A DNA stretch of 64,000 nt from G963676795 sp963677215. Its GTDB lineage: Bacteria > Desulfobacterota > Desulfuromonadia > Desulfuromonadales > Geopsychrobacteraceae. The stretch covers positions 620,001 through 684,000 of the forward strand of contig OY781919.1 in assembly GCA_963677215.1 (NCBI GenBank), read 5' to 3'. The notes under the pieces were generated by a model. That model searched no databases and was not told the DNA's origin. It worked only from the letters and a program-made list of their open reading frames with translations. The first letter of the stretch is position 1; every line of letters starts with the position of its first letter. A program made the translations under genes and the position numbers. Of the stretch, positions 26,028 through 36,497 are shown piece by piece.

Positions 26028-26927
26028 ATGGAAAACAGTATGGATAAAATCATTGAAAAGGCCAACGTGCTGATGGAAGCACTGCCGTGGATCAAACGCT
26101 TCTACGGCAAGACCCTGGTCATCAAATACGGCGGCAACGCCATGGTTGAAGAACGCCTCAAGGAAGGTTTCGCCCGCGACATCATCCTGATGAAGTATAT
26201 CGGCCTCAATCCGGTCGTTGTCCACGGCGGCGGCCCTCAGATCGGCAAGGTTCTGGAGGCGATGAAGATCGAAAGCCGTTTCGTCCAGGGGATGCGCGTC
26301 ACCGACAGCGCGACCATGGACGTGGTTGAAATGGTTCTGGGCGGCAAGGTCAACAAGGAGATCGTCTCCAACATCAACAACTACGGTGGCAAAGCGGTCG
26401 GTATCACCGGCAAGGACGGTGGCCTGATCCGTGCCCGCAAACTGGAGATGACCCAGGTCAATCCTGAAACCCTGACCCCGGAAATCATCGATATCGGCAT
26501 GGTTGGCGAGGTTGAAGAGGTCAACCCGAAGATCATTGAAGCACTTGAGAATAACAGCTTTATTCCGGTTATCGCTCCGATCGGCTGCGACCTCGATGGC
26601 CGCACCTATAACATCAACGCCGACCTGGTGGCCGGCAAGATCGCCGGAGCCTTAAAGGCCGAGAAGCTGATCCTGCTGACCGACATTGAGGGGGTCAAGG
26701 ACAAGGAGGGGAAGCTGATTTCAACCATCGATATCCAGCGCGTCCCTGATCTGATCAACGACGGTACCATTTCAGGCGGGATGATCCCGAAACTGAACTG
26801 CTGCGTCGACGCGATTGAAGAAGGGGTCACCAAGACCCACATTATAGACGGGCGGATGGAACATGCCTGCCTGCTAGAGATTTTCACAGACAAAGGTATC
26901 GGCACTGCCGTTGCGAGGTATAAATAA
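26028..26927 (+). CDS. argB: acetylglutamate kinase
   Basis: The 299-residue enzyme phosphorylates N-acetylglutamate, the second step of arginine synthesis. KYGGNAM and VHGGGPQIGK mark the nucleotide and substrate sites, and GMIPKLNCCVDAI is conserved. The ATG at 26028 follows AAGGCGG; a second ATG four codons later is possible. An N-terminal helix before KTLVIKYGG suggests the hexameric, arginine-inhibited type. Confidence 0.95.
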   Translation: MENSMDKIIEKANVLMEALPWIKRFYGKTLVIKYGGNAMVEERLKEGFARDIILMKYIGLNPVVVHGGGPQIGKVLEAMKIESRFVQGMRVTDSATMDVVEMVLGGKVNKEIVSNINNYGGKAVGITGKDGGLIRARKLEMTQVNPETLTPEIIDIGMVGEVEEVNPKIIEALENNSFIPVIAPIGCDLDGRTYNINADLVAGKIAGALKAEKLILLTDIEGVKDKEGKLISTIDIQRVPDLINDGTISGGMIPKLNCCVDAIEEGVTKTHIIDGRMEHACLLEIFTDKGIGTAVARYK

Positions 26928-26931
26928 GAAG

Positions 26932-28134
26932 ATGGCGACACAAACAGAAAACTGGATTGAACGGGGCTCAAAGGTCATTGCCAAGAACTATGGCCGTTAT
27001 CCGCTGGTTCCCAAGTATGGCAACGGCTGCTGGATCACCGATGTCGACGGCAAACAGTACCTCGACTTCGTCGCCGGTATCGCCGTCAACAACCTGGGGC
27101 ACTGCCATCCGGCCGTCATGGTTGCGATCAAGGAACAGGTCGGCGAACTGATCCACTGCTCTAACCTCTACCATATCCCGCAGCAGATCGAATTGGCCGA
27201 ACTGCTCTGCGCCAACTCCTTTGCCGATCGCGCCTTCTTCTGCAACTCCGGCGCGGAGGCCAACGAAGCGGCGATCAAGCTGGCCCGTAAATACAGCTAC
27301 GATACCTACGGTGAAGGACGCAGCCATATCATCACCACCCTCTCCTCTTTCCACGGCCGAACCCTGGCGACCATCACCGCCACCGGACAGGAAAAGATGC
27401 AGAAGGGGTTTGCTCCGCTGATTCCCGGCTTCAGTTACGCAACCTACGGCGACATCGCTGCCCTGCGTGCCGCGATCACCGATGAAACCTGCGCCATCAT
27501 GCTCGAGCCGATCCAGGGTGAAGGCGGCGTCAACCTGCCACCGGCCGGTTATTTCAAAGCGGTTCGCGAGCTCTGTGACGAAAAGAACCTGCTGCTGATC
27601 CTCGACGAGGTTCAGACCGGCATGGGCCGGACCGGCAAGCTGTTCGCTCATCAGCACGAGGGGATCGAGCCGGACATCATGACCCTGGCCAAGGCTCTCG
27701 CCGGTGGCCCGCCGATCGGCGCCATGGTCTTCCGTGAGCAGTACGTCGATGCCTTCGGTCCCGGCACCCACGGCTCGACCTTCGGCGGCAACCCGCTGAT
27801 GGCTGCTGCCGGTGTTGCAACCGTCAAGACCCTGCTCAAACCGGAGACGCTCTTCAACTGCGTCAAGATGGGTGACTACCTGGTCCAGAAGCTTGAAGAG
27901 TTGAAAAGCAAGTATTCATTTGTTGCCGAAGTCAGGGGCCGCGGCCTGATGGTCGCCATGGAACTCTCTGTCGAAGGTGGCGACATCGTTAAACAAGCCC
28001 AGGAGAAGGGGCTGTTGCTCAACTGTACCGCCGGAAAAACCCTGCGTTTCGTGCCACCGATCATCGTCAAGGCTGAAGAGATTGACAAGATGATCGAGAT
28101 TCTCGACAGCCTTCTGGCAGACATCAAAATTTAA
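26932..28134 (+). CDS. argD: acetylornithine aminotransferase
   Basis: The 400-residue class III PLP enzyme converts N-acetylglutamate semialdehyde to N-acetylornithine and may also act on the lysine-pathway analogue. Key blocks are VDGKQYLDFVAGIAVNNLGH, FCNSGAEANEAAIKLARKY, LDEVQTGMGRTG and the PLP Lys in TLAKALAGG. The ATG at 26932 lies four bases past the argB stop; an earlier in-frame start overlaps argB and is less likely. Confidence 0.95.
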   Translation: MATQTENWIERGSKVIAKNYGRYPLVPKYGNGCWITDVDGKQYLDFVAGIAVNNLGHCHPAVMVAIKEQVGELIHCSNLYHIPQQIELAELLCANSFADRAFFCNSGAEANEAAIKLARKYSYDTYGEGRSHIITTLSSFHGRTLATITATGQEKMQKGFAPLIPGFSYATYGDIAALRAAITDETCAIMLEPIQGEGGVNLPPAGYFKAVRELCDEKNLLLILDEVQTGMGRTGKLFAHQHEGIEPDIMTLAKALAGGPPIGAMVFREQYVDAFGPGTHGSTFGGNPLMAAAGVATVKTLLKPETLFNCVKMGDYLVQKLEELKSKYSFVAEVRGRGLMVAMELSVEGGDIVKQAQEKGLLLNCTAGKTLRFVPPIIVKAEEIDKMIEILDSLLADIKI

Positions 28135-28140
28135 CGCTAA

Positions 28141-28163
28141 GCAGGCCTCATACTGGGGCCTGC
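28141..28163 (+). promoter_or_regulatory. hairpin between argD and argF
   Basis: GCAGGCC (28141-28147) pairs with GGCCTGC (28157-28163) six bases after the argD stop. There is no T-run, so it more likely affects message stability or partial termination than full termination. Confidence 0.4.
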
Positions 28164-28191
28164 ATTAAGAATTTATTGGGGAAAGAAAAAG

Positions 28192-29103
28192 ATGAACAAG
28201 GATTTTCTATCCATTGCCGACTGGTCACTTGAAGATCTCGAAGGGATTTTTGCTCTGACCGCCGATCTGAAAGCCAAGCAGAAGGAAGGGACTCCGCATA
28301 AGGTTCTCGAGGGACAGACCCTGGCGATGATCTTTGAAAAAAGTTCGACCCGGACCCGGATCTCTTTTGAAGTCGGCATGTACCAGCTTGGCGGCCACGC
28401 CCTGTTCCTCCATTCCGGCAACACCCAGATGGGACGCGGCGAGCCGATCCAGGATACCGCCCGGGTCATGTCGCGCTACTGTGACGGCATCATGATCCGG
28501 ACCTATTCTCACGAAATGGTCGAACAACTGGCGGAGCTGAGCTACGTCCCGGTCATCAACGCACTGACCGACCTCTGTCATCCGTGCCAGGTTATGGCCG
28601 ATATCTTCACCGTCACCGAGCATAAGAAGAACTATCGCGATCTCAAGTACTGCTGGATCGGCGACGGCAACAACATGGCCAACAGCTGGATCAACGCTGC
28701 TTCGGTTTTCGGTTTCGAACTGCGCGTCGCAACGCCGCAAGGCTACGAGGCTGACGCCGGCATCATCGCGGCAGCCCAGGCAGCGGGAGCCAAACTGATC
28801 TTCACCAACGACCCGCGTGAGGCGGCCGAAGGGGCCGATGTCATCAACACCGACGTCTGGGCCAGCATGGGCCAGGAAGAGGAACAGGCCGAACGGGAAA
28901 AAGCCTTCAAAGGCTTCCAGGTCAACAAAGAATTGATGGCCCTGACCAACGAAGGCTCCGTGGTCATGCACTGTCTGCCGGCCCACCGTGACGAAGAGAT
29001 CACTGACGAGATCATGGAAGGCCCACATTCGATCATCTTTGATGAAGCGGAAAATCGTCTACATGTGCAGAAAGCGATCATGGCTACCCTGATGGAGCGC
29101 TAA
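28192..29103 (+). CDS. argF: ornithine carbamoyltransferase
   Basis: The 303-residue enzyme makes citrulline from ornithine and carbamoyl phosphate. The carbamoyl-phosphate motif KSSTRTR, the HPCQ block and the ornithine loop HCLPAHRDEEI are intact. It starts 57 bases after argD and is followed one base later by a small membrane-protein gene, so it is within the arg operon. Confidence 0.96.
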   Translation: MNKDFLSIADWSLEDLEGIFALTADLKAKQKEGTPHKVLEGQTLAMIFEKSSTRTRISFEVGMYQLGGHALFLHSGNTQMGRGEPIQDTARVMSRYCDGIMIRTYSHEMVEQLAELSYVPVINALTDLCHPCQVMADIFTVTEHKKNYRDLKYCWIGDGNNMANSWINAASVFGFELRVATPQGYEADAGIIAAAQAAGAKLIFTNDPREAAEGADVINTDVWASMGQEEEQAEREKAFKGFQVNKELMALTNEGSVVMHCLPAHRDEEITDEIMEGPHSIIFDEAENRLHVQKAIMATLMER

Positions 29104-29104
29104 G

Positions 29105-29704
29105 GTGCGGCTTGAGTGCCCGCATTGCGGCTTTGCCAAGGAGGTTGCCGCAAGTGCCATCCCAGAGGATGTCACCCGGGTCACCTGCCCGAAATGCCGC
29201 CAGGGATTTGCCTTTGTGCACCCGACCGCGGATCAGACGCCGGTTGAATCTGTCGAGCTCAGTCAAACTCCGGCTAACAGCGAGGCAGCGGCACTACCGA
29301 AGGCCGGTTTCTGGATTCGACTGGTCGCTCTGCTGATCGATGGTATTATTGTCACAGTGATCCAGTTTGTTTTCGGCTTTCTGCTGGGACTGGTTGCGGC
29401 ACTGAGCATCGACAGCACCAGCGCGGAAATCCTGATCGGGCTGTTTTCCATTGTCATCAGCTTGGTCTATTCGGTCGGGCTCCTTGGTTACTGCGGCCAG
29501 ACACCGGGCAAAATTATCGTCCGCATCAAGGTGATCCGCCGCGATGGCAGCGACATCGGCTACGGAAGAGCGGCCCTGCGCGAACTGATCGGCAAATTTA
29601 TTTCCGGCATCATCCTCTGCATCGGCTACCTGATGGCAGCGTTTGACGACCAGAAACAGGCGCTTCACGATCGCCTGGCAGATACATACGTCATTAAACT
29701 GTAA
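29105..29704 (+). CDS. zinc-ribbon plus RDD-family membrane protein
   Basis: The 199-residue protein starts with a zinc-finger/ribbon (CPHC at residues 5-8 and CPKC at 28-31) of the MJ0042 kind, then a linker, then an RDD domain with three to four membrane segments (GFWIRLVALLIDG, GQTPGKIIVRIKVI, LHDRLADTYVIKL). The GTG start lies one base after the argF stop. RDD proteins have no single function; some affect ion or osmolyte transport. Placement between argF and argG may be only convenience. Function unknown. Confidence 0.78.
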   Translation: MRLECPHCGFAKEVAASAIPEDVTRVTCPKCRQGFAFVHPTADQTPVESVELSQTPANSEAAALPKAGFWIRLVALLIDGIIVTVIQFVFGFLLGLVAALSIDSTSAEILIGLFSIVISLVYSVGLLGYCGQTPGKIIVRIKVIRRDGSDIGYGRAALRELIGKFISGIILCIGYLMAAFDDQKQALHDRLADTYVIKL

Positions 29705-29770
29705 ACAGATAAGATTCCGGAAATGCCGGAACAGATCAAATAGCTCTCTAGATCAAGGAGAATGAAGAGA

Positions 29771-30991
29771 ATGAGTAAACACGGACAAGTCAATAAAGTC
29801 GTCCTCGCCTACTCCGGCGGACTGGACACCTCGATCATCCTCAAATGGCTGACCGAAGAATACGGTTGCGAAGTCATCGCCTTTTCTGCGGACCTCGGCC
29901 AGGGGGAAGAACTCGACTTCATCCCGGAGAAAGCCAAGCAAACCGGCGCCAGCAAGAGCTACGTCCTTGATCTGCGTGAAGAGTTCACCCGCGACTTCGT
30001 CTTCCCGATGTTCCGGGCTAACGCCATCTATGAAGGACGCTACTTCCTGGGAACCTCGATCGCCCGTCCATTGATCGCCAAGGCGCAGATGGAGATTGCT
30101 GCCAAGGAAGGTGCTGACGCCGTGTCCCACGGTGCCACCGGCAAAGGCAACGACCAGGTCCGTTTCGAGATCGGCTACTACCACTTCGATCCGGCTGTCA
30201 AGGTCATCGCTCCATGGCGCGAATGGACCATGAACAGCCGTACCGCTCTGGAAGAGTACGCCAAGAAACACGGCATTCCGGTTCCGACCAGCAAGAAGTT
30301 CCCATGGAGCTCCGACCGCAACCTGCTGCACATCTCCTTCGAAGGAGATGTCCTGGAGAACCCATGGGCCGAAGCTCCGGAAGAGATGTACGTGCTGTCC
30401 GTGGCTCCGGAAGATGCTCCTGATCAGCCGGAATATGTCGAGATCGAATTCGAACAGGGCAACCCGGTCGCCGTCAACGGTGAGCGCCTCTCCCCGGCCA
30501 ACCTGCTGGCCAAACTCAACGAACTGGGCGGCAAGCACGGTATCGGCCGTGTCGACCTGATGGAAAACCGTTTCGTCGGCATGAAGAGCCGCGGCGTCTA
30601 CGAGACCCCGGGTGGCACTATCCTCGAGGAAGCGCACCGCGGTGTCGAATCGATCACCATGGACCGCGAAGTCATGCACCTGCGCGACTCCCTGATCCCG
30701 CGTTACGCTGAAATGGTCTACAACGGTTTCTGGTTTGCGCCGGAGCGCATTGCTCTGCAGGCACTGATCGACGATACCCAGAAGACCGTCAACGGTAAGG
30801 CGCGCATCAAGCTGTACAAGGGTCACTGCCGCGTTGTCGGCCGTGACTCGGCAACAGACAGCCTGTTCAACGTCGATTTCGCCACCTTCGAGGCCGACGA
30901 AGTCTACAACCAGGCCGATGCCGAAGGTTTCATCAAGTTGAACGCCCTGCGTCTACGCATCGCCGCGATGCAGCGTGCGGCGAAAAAGTAA
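29771..30991 (+). CDS. argG: argininosuccinate synthase
   Basis: The 406-residue enzyme joins citrulline and aspartate with ATP. The PP-loop AYSGGLDTS and GATGKGNDQVRFE are diagnostic. Two ATGs (29762 and 29771) are in frame; the second has the AAGGAG site at a workable ten bases, while the first leaves one base, so 29771 is chosen. Confidence 0.96.
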   Translation: MSKHGQVNKVVLAYSGGLDTSIILKWLTEEYGCEVIAFSADLGQGEELDFIPEKAKQTGASKSYVLDLREEFTRDFVFPMFRANAIYEGRYFLGTSIARPLIAKAQMEIAAKEGADAVSHGATGKGNDQVRFEIGYYHFDPAVKVIAPWREWTMNSRTALEEYAKKHGIPVPTSKKFPWSSDRNLLHISFEGDVLENPWAEAPEEMYVLSVAPEDAPDQPEYVEIEFEQGNPVAVNGERLSPANLLAKLNELGGKHGIGRVDLMENRFVGMKSRGVYETPGGTILEEAHRGVESITMDREVMHLRDSLIPRYAEMVYNGFWFAPERIALQALIDDTQKTVNGKARIKLYKGHCRVVGRDSATDSLFNVDFATFEADEVYNQADAEGFIKLNALRLRIAAMQRAAKK

Positions 30992-31040
30992 GCCATAGCG
31001 TGCGGGAGAACTCCCGTACCCGGATATAAGACAAGCCCAA

Positions 31041-31076
31041 AGCCACGTCGAAAAACAGCTATTTTTCGGCGTGGCT
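31041..31076 (+). promoter_or_regulatory. long hairpin between argG and argH
   Basis: AGCCACG-T-CGAAAAA (31041-31055) pairs along its whole length, with one G-T pair, with TTTTTCG-G-CGTGGCT (31062-31076) around a 6-base loop. No T-run follows. A smaller perfect inverted repeat (CGGGAG/CTCCCG) lies at 31003-31016. They may terminate partly, or stabilise the argG message. Confidence 0.55.
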
Positions 31077-31123
31077 TCTGGTGTATTAAACGCACTATTT
31101 TTTAAAACAAAGAGAGAGTCCAC

Positions 31124-32484
<1,361 letters not shown>

Positions 32485-32488
<4 letters not shown>

Positions 32489-32640
32489 TGACTGTTTCAC
32501 TGCGCAGAAACTTCGGACTTTTCGCCGCAGCTCTGCTGCTGGCACTGCTGGTCAGCCTGAGCGGCTGTGGCAAGAAGGGCCCGGTCCGGCCCATCGGCAG
32601 CCCGCCGCCGGAGAGTCCGGCCAACGATTGCTGCAACTGA
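32485..32640 (+). CDS. lptM: small LptM (YifL)-like lipoprotein
   Basis: This 51-residue gene overlaps the argH stop by four bases. It encodes a signal with hydrophobic core (FAAALLLALLVSL), lipobox LSGC and the mature start CGKKGPVRP, the hallmark of LptM/YifL proteins (CGxKGPLxxP). LptM helps the LptDE outer-membrane complex mature in enterobacteria. The tail is Pro-rich and ends in CCN. A tandem ATG-ATG leaves the exact start open by one codon. Linkage of such genes to diaminopimelate genes is common in proteobacteria. Confidence 0.8.
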
Positions 32641-32751
32641 GCGAAATACAGTTATATACAAACTGCCGGCACAGCCGGCAGCTCTTTACTTTCACCGAGA
32701 GGCTGTGCTAGCAATAAACCCTACCAGCCAGCTCGTTATATGGAGGCATAC

Positions 32752-33627
32752 ATGTTTCACGGATCTATGGTCGCTATCATCACCCCTTTCGATGCACAAG
32801 GGAATTTTGATGAGGAAAAATATCGCCAGCTGATCGAATTTCAGATCGAAAACGGCACCGACGTCATCGTCCCCTGCGGAACCACCGGTGAATCGGCAAC
32901 CCTCGACTACGACGAACATGACAAGGTCATCAAGGTCTGTATCGAGCAGGTCAACAAGCGGGTCCCAGTACTCGCCGGCACCGGCTCCAACTCGACCAAG
33001 GAAGCGATCGAAATCTCCCAGCACGCCAAGGAGATCGGCGCTGACGGCCTGCTGCTGGTCACTCCCTACTACAACAAGCCGTCTCAGGAAGGGCTTTACC
33101 AGCACTACAAAGCGGTGGCTGAGGCTGTCGCCATCCCTCAGGTGCTGTATAACGTCCCAGGTCGGACCGGCGTCAACATGGCGGCCGCAACGACCATCCG
33201 CCTGGCAGAGTTCAGCAACATCGTCGGCATCAAGGAAGCCTCTGGCGACCTGGTCCAGGCCAGCGAAATCATCGCCAAGGCCGGTGACAAGATCGCCGTC
33301 ATCTCAGGTGACGACTTCATCACCATGCCGATGATGGCCTGCGGCGGCAAAGGGGTTATCTCGGTCACCGCCAATATCATGCCGAAGCAGGTCAAAACTA
33401 TGGTTCAGGCCGCTTTTGACAACGACTGGACACTGGCGCGCAAGCTGCATCTGGAGTTGCTCGAGGTTCATCAGTCGATGTTCATCGAGACCAATCCGGT
33501 GCCGGTCAAAATCGCCGCTTCGCTGATGGGTTTCTGCACCGATACCCTGCGTCTGCCACTGGTACCACTGCAGCCGGCCAACCATGACAAACTTAAAACC
33601 GTCATGTCCAAACACGGCCTGATCTGA
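32752..33627 (+). CDS. dapA: 4-hydroxy-tetrahydrodipicolinate synthase
   Basis: The 291-residue enzyme condenses pyruvate with aspartate semialdehyde in lysine and diaminopimelate synthesis. PCGTTGESATL, VLYNVPGRTGVNM (catalytic Tyr) and the Schiff-base Lys in GIKEASGD are present. The ATG at 32752 has GGAGG six bases upstream; an in-frame ATG at 32740 overlaps that site and is rejected. Confidence 0.96.
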   Translation: MFHGSMVAIITPFDAQGNFDEEKYRQLIEFQIENGTDVIVPCGTTGESATLDYDEHDKVIKVCIEQVNKRVPVLAGTGSNSTKEAIEISQHAKEIGADGLLLVTPYYNKPSQEGLYQHYKAVAEAVAIPQVLYNVPGRTGVNMAAATTIRLAEFSNIVGIKEASGDLVQASEIIAKAGDKIAVISGDDFITMPMMACGGKGVISVTANIMPKQVKTMVQAAFDNDWTLARKLHLELLEVHQSMFIETNPVPVKIAASLMGFCTDTLRLPLVPLQPANHDKLKTVMSKHGLI

Positions 33628-33647
33628 AGCCACAGGAGAGACAGACC

Positions 33648-34448
33648 ATGAAAGTAGCTATTGTCGGTGCCGCCGGACGCATGGGCGGCCGCCTGATTCA
33701 CGCGGTTCATGAAACAGAAGGACTGAAGCTCAGCGGCGCCGTGGAAGTTCCCGGTCATCCGCAGATCGGCATGGATGCCGGCCTGATCGCCGGAGTCGGC
33801 GAGCTCGGCGTCAAAATCTCCGATAATCTTGCCGAGGTGATGAAGGAAGCCGATGTTCTGATCGATTTCACCTTCCCGGACGTCACCCTGATCAACCTGG
33901 AAATCTGTGCCCGGGCAGGCAAGATGATCGTCAGCGGTTCGACTGGCTTTACCCCGGAGCAGAAAACCAAAGCGGAGAAATTCGCCGAGCAGATCCCGGT
34001 GGTTCTGGCCCCGAACATGAGCGTCGGCGTCAACGCCTGTTTCAAACTGCTCAAAGAGACCGCCAAGATTCTCGGCGATGATTTCGACGTAGAAGTTGTC
34101 GAACTGCACCATAACAAGAAAAAGGACTCTCCGTCCGGCACCGCGGTACGCATGGGTGAAGTTGTCGCCGATGCCCTGGGACGTGACTACAACGAAGTCG
34201 CCAACTATCACCGCGAAGGGATGTGCGGCGCCCGAACCAAGGAAGAAATCGGCATGCAAACCGTCCGCGGTGGCGACATCGTCGGCGAGCATACCGTCTA
34301 CTTCATTGGCATGGGTGAACGGATCGAGATCAGCCACCGAGCGATGAGCCGTGACATGTTCGCCCGTGGCGCCGTGCGCGCCTGTCTGTGGATTGCCGAT
34401 AAAAAACCGGGTCTCTACGACATGCAGGATGTTCTCGGACTGAATTAA
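33648..34448 (+). CDS. dapB: 4-hydroxy-tetrahydrodipicolinate reductase
   Basis: The 266-residue enzyme reduces the DapA product. The Rossmann motif GAAGRMGG and the substrate motif ELHHNKKKDSPSGTA are present. It lies 20 bases after dapA with a good AGGAGA site, and is followed by a tiny lipoprotein gene and dapL, making one lysine operon. Confidence 0.96.
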   Translation: MKVAIVGAAGRMGGRLIHAVHETEGLKLSGAVEVPGHPQIGMDAGLIAGVGELGVKISDNLAEVMKEADVLIDFTFPDVTLINLEICARAGKMIVSGSTGFTPEQKTKAEKFAEQIPVVLAPNMSVGVNACFKLLKETAKILGDDFDVEVVELHHNKKKDSPSGTAVRMGEVVADALGRDYNEVANYHREGMCGARTKEEIGMQTVRGGDIVGEHTVYFIGMGERIEISHRAMSRDMFARGAVRACLWIADKKPGLYDMQDVLGLN

Positions 34449-34469
34449 GTAACTGCCAGGGAGGATCGC

Positions 34470-34595
34470 ATGAAAAAACTTTGTGCTTTATGTCTGATTC
34501 TTCTCCTGCTTATTTTGTGCGGTTGCGAAACAGCGCGTGGGCTCGGACGGGATTTCGAAAATCTGGGCAACTGGATTCAGGATAAAGCCCGCTGA
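34470..34595 (+). CDS. entericidin-family small lipoprotein
   Basis: A 41-residue product with a Lys-start signal (MKKLCALCLILLLLILCGC) and mature part CETARGLGRDFENLGNWIQ, matching the entericidin A/B pattern of a short amphipathic lipoprotein. The ATG has GGGAGG seven bases upstream. It sits 21 bases after dapB and 103 before dapL. In E. coli entericidins form an antidote/toxin pair under osmotic control; here there is only one and its role is unknown. Confidence 0.78.
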   Translation: MKKLCALCLILLLLILCGCETARGLGRDFENLGNWIQDKAR

Positions 34596-34698
34596 ATCCT
34601 GCGCAGTAACGAAATTTATTTCCAGGCGGTTTGCGTGCAAACCGCCTGACTTGTCTTCATTTTTAACATTCAACCTTAAGCTTTTGGAGGTTTTCCAC

Positions 34699-35934
34699 AT
34701 GGCTCGTATTAACGACAACTATCTGAAACTTAAAGCCGGCTACCTGTTCCCGGAAATCGGCCGCCGCGTCCGTGAATTCTCTGCGGCAAATCCCGAGGCA
34801 AAAATCATCCGTCTCGGCATCGGCGACGTCACCCAGCCTCTGGCTCCGGCTGTGCTCAAGGCGTTCCACGACGCCATCGACGACCTGGCCAGCAAGGACA
34901 ACTTTGCCGGTTATGGCCCTGAGCAGGGCTACGAATGGCTGAGTAGCGCCATCATCGAAAAGAGCTACAAGCCGCTCGGCGTCGAGCTGAAGACCAGCGA
35001 GATGTTCATCTCTGACGGCTCCAAGTGCGACTGTGCCAACATCCTCGACATCTTCGGCCAGAACAACGTCGTCGCCATCGGTGACCCGGTCTACCCGGTC
35101 TACAACGACACCAACGTCATGATCGGCCGCACCGGCGAAGCAGACGAAAAAGGCTACTACGAGAATATCGTCTACATGCCGATCACTGCAGCCAACAACT
35201 TCGTCCCGGATCTGCCAAAAGAAAAGGTCGATCTGATCTATCTCTGCTATCCGAACAACCCGACCGGCACCGTCGCCACCAAGGACGAACTGAAGAAATG
35301 GGTCGACTACGCTCTGACCAACGACGCCATCATCCTGTTTGACGCTGCTTACGAAGCATTCATCACTTCTCCGGAAATTCCGCATTCGATCTATGAGATC
35401 GAAGGGGCCAAGAAGTGCGCCATCGAGTTCCGCTCCTTCTCCAAGACCGCCGGCTTCACCGGCGTGCGCTGTGGACTGGTGGTCGTACCGGAAGAGCTGA
35501 TGGGCACCACCGCCAGCGGCGAAAAATACAGCCTCAACAAGCTCTGGCTGCGTCGCACAACTACCAAGTTCAACGGTGCCTCCTACCCGGTCCAGCGCGC
35601 CGCTGCTGCCGTCTATTCCGACGAGGGTTGGGCTCAGGTCAAGGCGACCATCGACTACTACATGGAGAACGCCCGCATCATCCGTGAAGGGCTCAAAGCC
35701 GCCGGCATCGAGTGCTACGGCGGTGTCGATTCCCCATACATCTGGTTGCAGACTCCGGAAGGATTGACCAGCTGGGACTTCTTCGACAAACTGCTGGCCG
35801 AATGCAACGTCGTCGGCACCCCGGGCAGCGGCTTCGGCCCGAGCGGCGAAGGCTACTTCCGCCTCTCCGCTTTTGGCGAACGCAGCAACGTCGAAACAGC
35901 CGTTGAACGAATCAAGGCTAAATGGGGCAAGTAA
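34699..35934 (+). CDS. dapL: LL-diaminopimelate aminotransferase
   Basis: The 411-residue class I aminotransferase converts tetrahydrodipicolinate directly to LL-diaminopimelate, by-passing the succinylase branch. MARINDNYLKLKAGYLFPEI, YPNNPTG and the PLP-Lys region FRSFSKTAGFTG are typical of DapL. The ATG at 34699 follows TTGGAGG; the open frame extends further upstream without a credible start. It ends the dap operon before a strong terminator. Confidence 0.96.
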   Translation: MARINDNYLKLKAGYLFPEIGRRVREFSAANPEAKIIRLGIGDVTQPLAPAVLKAFHDAIDDLASKDNFAGYGPEQGYEWLSSAIIEKSYKPLGVELKTSEMFISDGSKCDCANILDIFGQNNVVAIGDPVYPVYNDTNVMIGRTGEADEKGYYENIVYMPITAANNFVPDLPKEKVDLIYLCYPNNPTGTVATKDELKKWVDYALTNDAIILFDAAYEAFITSPEIPHSIYEIEGAKKCAIEFRSFSKTAGFTGVRCGLVVVPEELMGTTASGEKYSLNKLWLRRTTTKFNGASYPVQRAAAAVYSDEGWAQVKATIDYYMENARIIREGLKAAGIECYGGVDSPYIWLQTPEGLTSWDFFDKLLAECNVVGTPGSGFGPSGEGYFRLSAFGERSNVETAVERIKAKWGK

Positions 35935-35946
35935 GTCTCTGATAAC

Positions 35947-35975
35947 AAAAAGGCGTCCCAACGGGGCGCCTTTTT
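35947..35975 (+). terminator. rho-independent terminator after dapL
   Basis: AAAAAGGCGTCCC pairs with GGGGCGCCTTTTT around a 3-base loop, including A-T closure that makes it bidirectional. It ends the dap operon. Confidence 0.92.
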
Positions 35976-36003
35976 GCAATTATGGCTTCTGGCCACAGCG
36001 TTT

Positions 36004-36440
36004 GTTTCAAGTATCAAGCCGGGAACCGGCTTTGCGATTGCGCGAATTCAAGATGTAACGCATCTTGTCTGAGCGTGAAGAGAGTTGCAGCCCAAAAGCT
36101 ACGCAGCGATCAACGGACAAGCTATTAACGGTGCCGTTGACGTTGGCGTTTCTTTTGCCTCCTTTACTTTTCGCTAAAAGAAAAGGAGGTCGCCTGTCGG
36201 TGCGAGAACCGACGGTTTTGGTTTCTGTTTTCCAGATTGATTAGAATCAAAACCGTGGGGTCGCGCCCCCACACTGCGCCTTACTTTTGACCTGGGTGTC
36301 AAAAGTAAGCAAAAACGCCCTTTTAATATGTCGGCAGGTTGCCTGCGTTTCATTGTAGCAACGCACCAGCAAAATTACTCGCGCCCCAAGATGAGCGAGC
36401 TCATCAACGGGCAGAACCGCAGAAACGCCCTTGGCGTTTC
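36004..36440 (+). repeat. hairpin-rich dispersed repeat, copy 1 (about 437 bp)
   Basis: This non-coding block aligns along its whole length with copy 2 at 41752-42181. Ordered modules are: CCGGGAACCGG near 36020; a hairpin with 14-base arms (36158-36171 with 36176-36189, one mismatch); TCGCCTGTCGGTGCGAGAAC then CGACGG; the GGGGTCGCGCCCC palindrome near 36257; a perfect 12-base-pair hairpin (36280-36291 with 36298-36309); AAACGCCC motifs; GATGAGCGAGCTCATC; and a final AAACGCC/GGCGTTT hairpin. Short open frames here carry stop codons in different places in each copy. It fills the gap between the dapL terminator and the next gene. Confidence 0.85.
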
Positions 36441-36497
36441 ATTTATTGGAACAAGCAAAAACTCCGCTTTATGGGGTTTGTTTGATGAGTGGTAGAT

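Noticed and set aside
24642..26225. Open frame of 527 codons on the minus strand opposite hslU and argB
   Set aside because: It mirrors the high third-position GC of the real genes; the plus strand has clear HslU and ArgB motifs and the antisense product has no family features.
34663..35979. Open frame of 438 codons opposite dapL
   Set aside because: Antisense shadow of a well-conserved enzyme; it has no ribosome site and runs through the dapL terminator.
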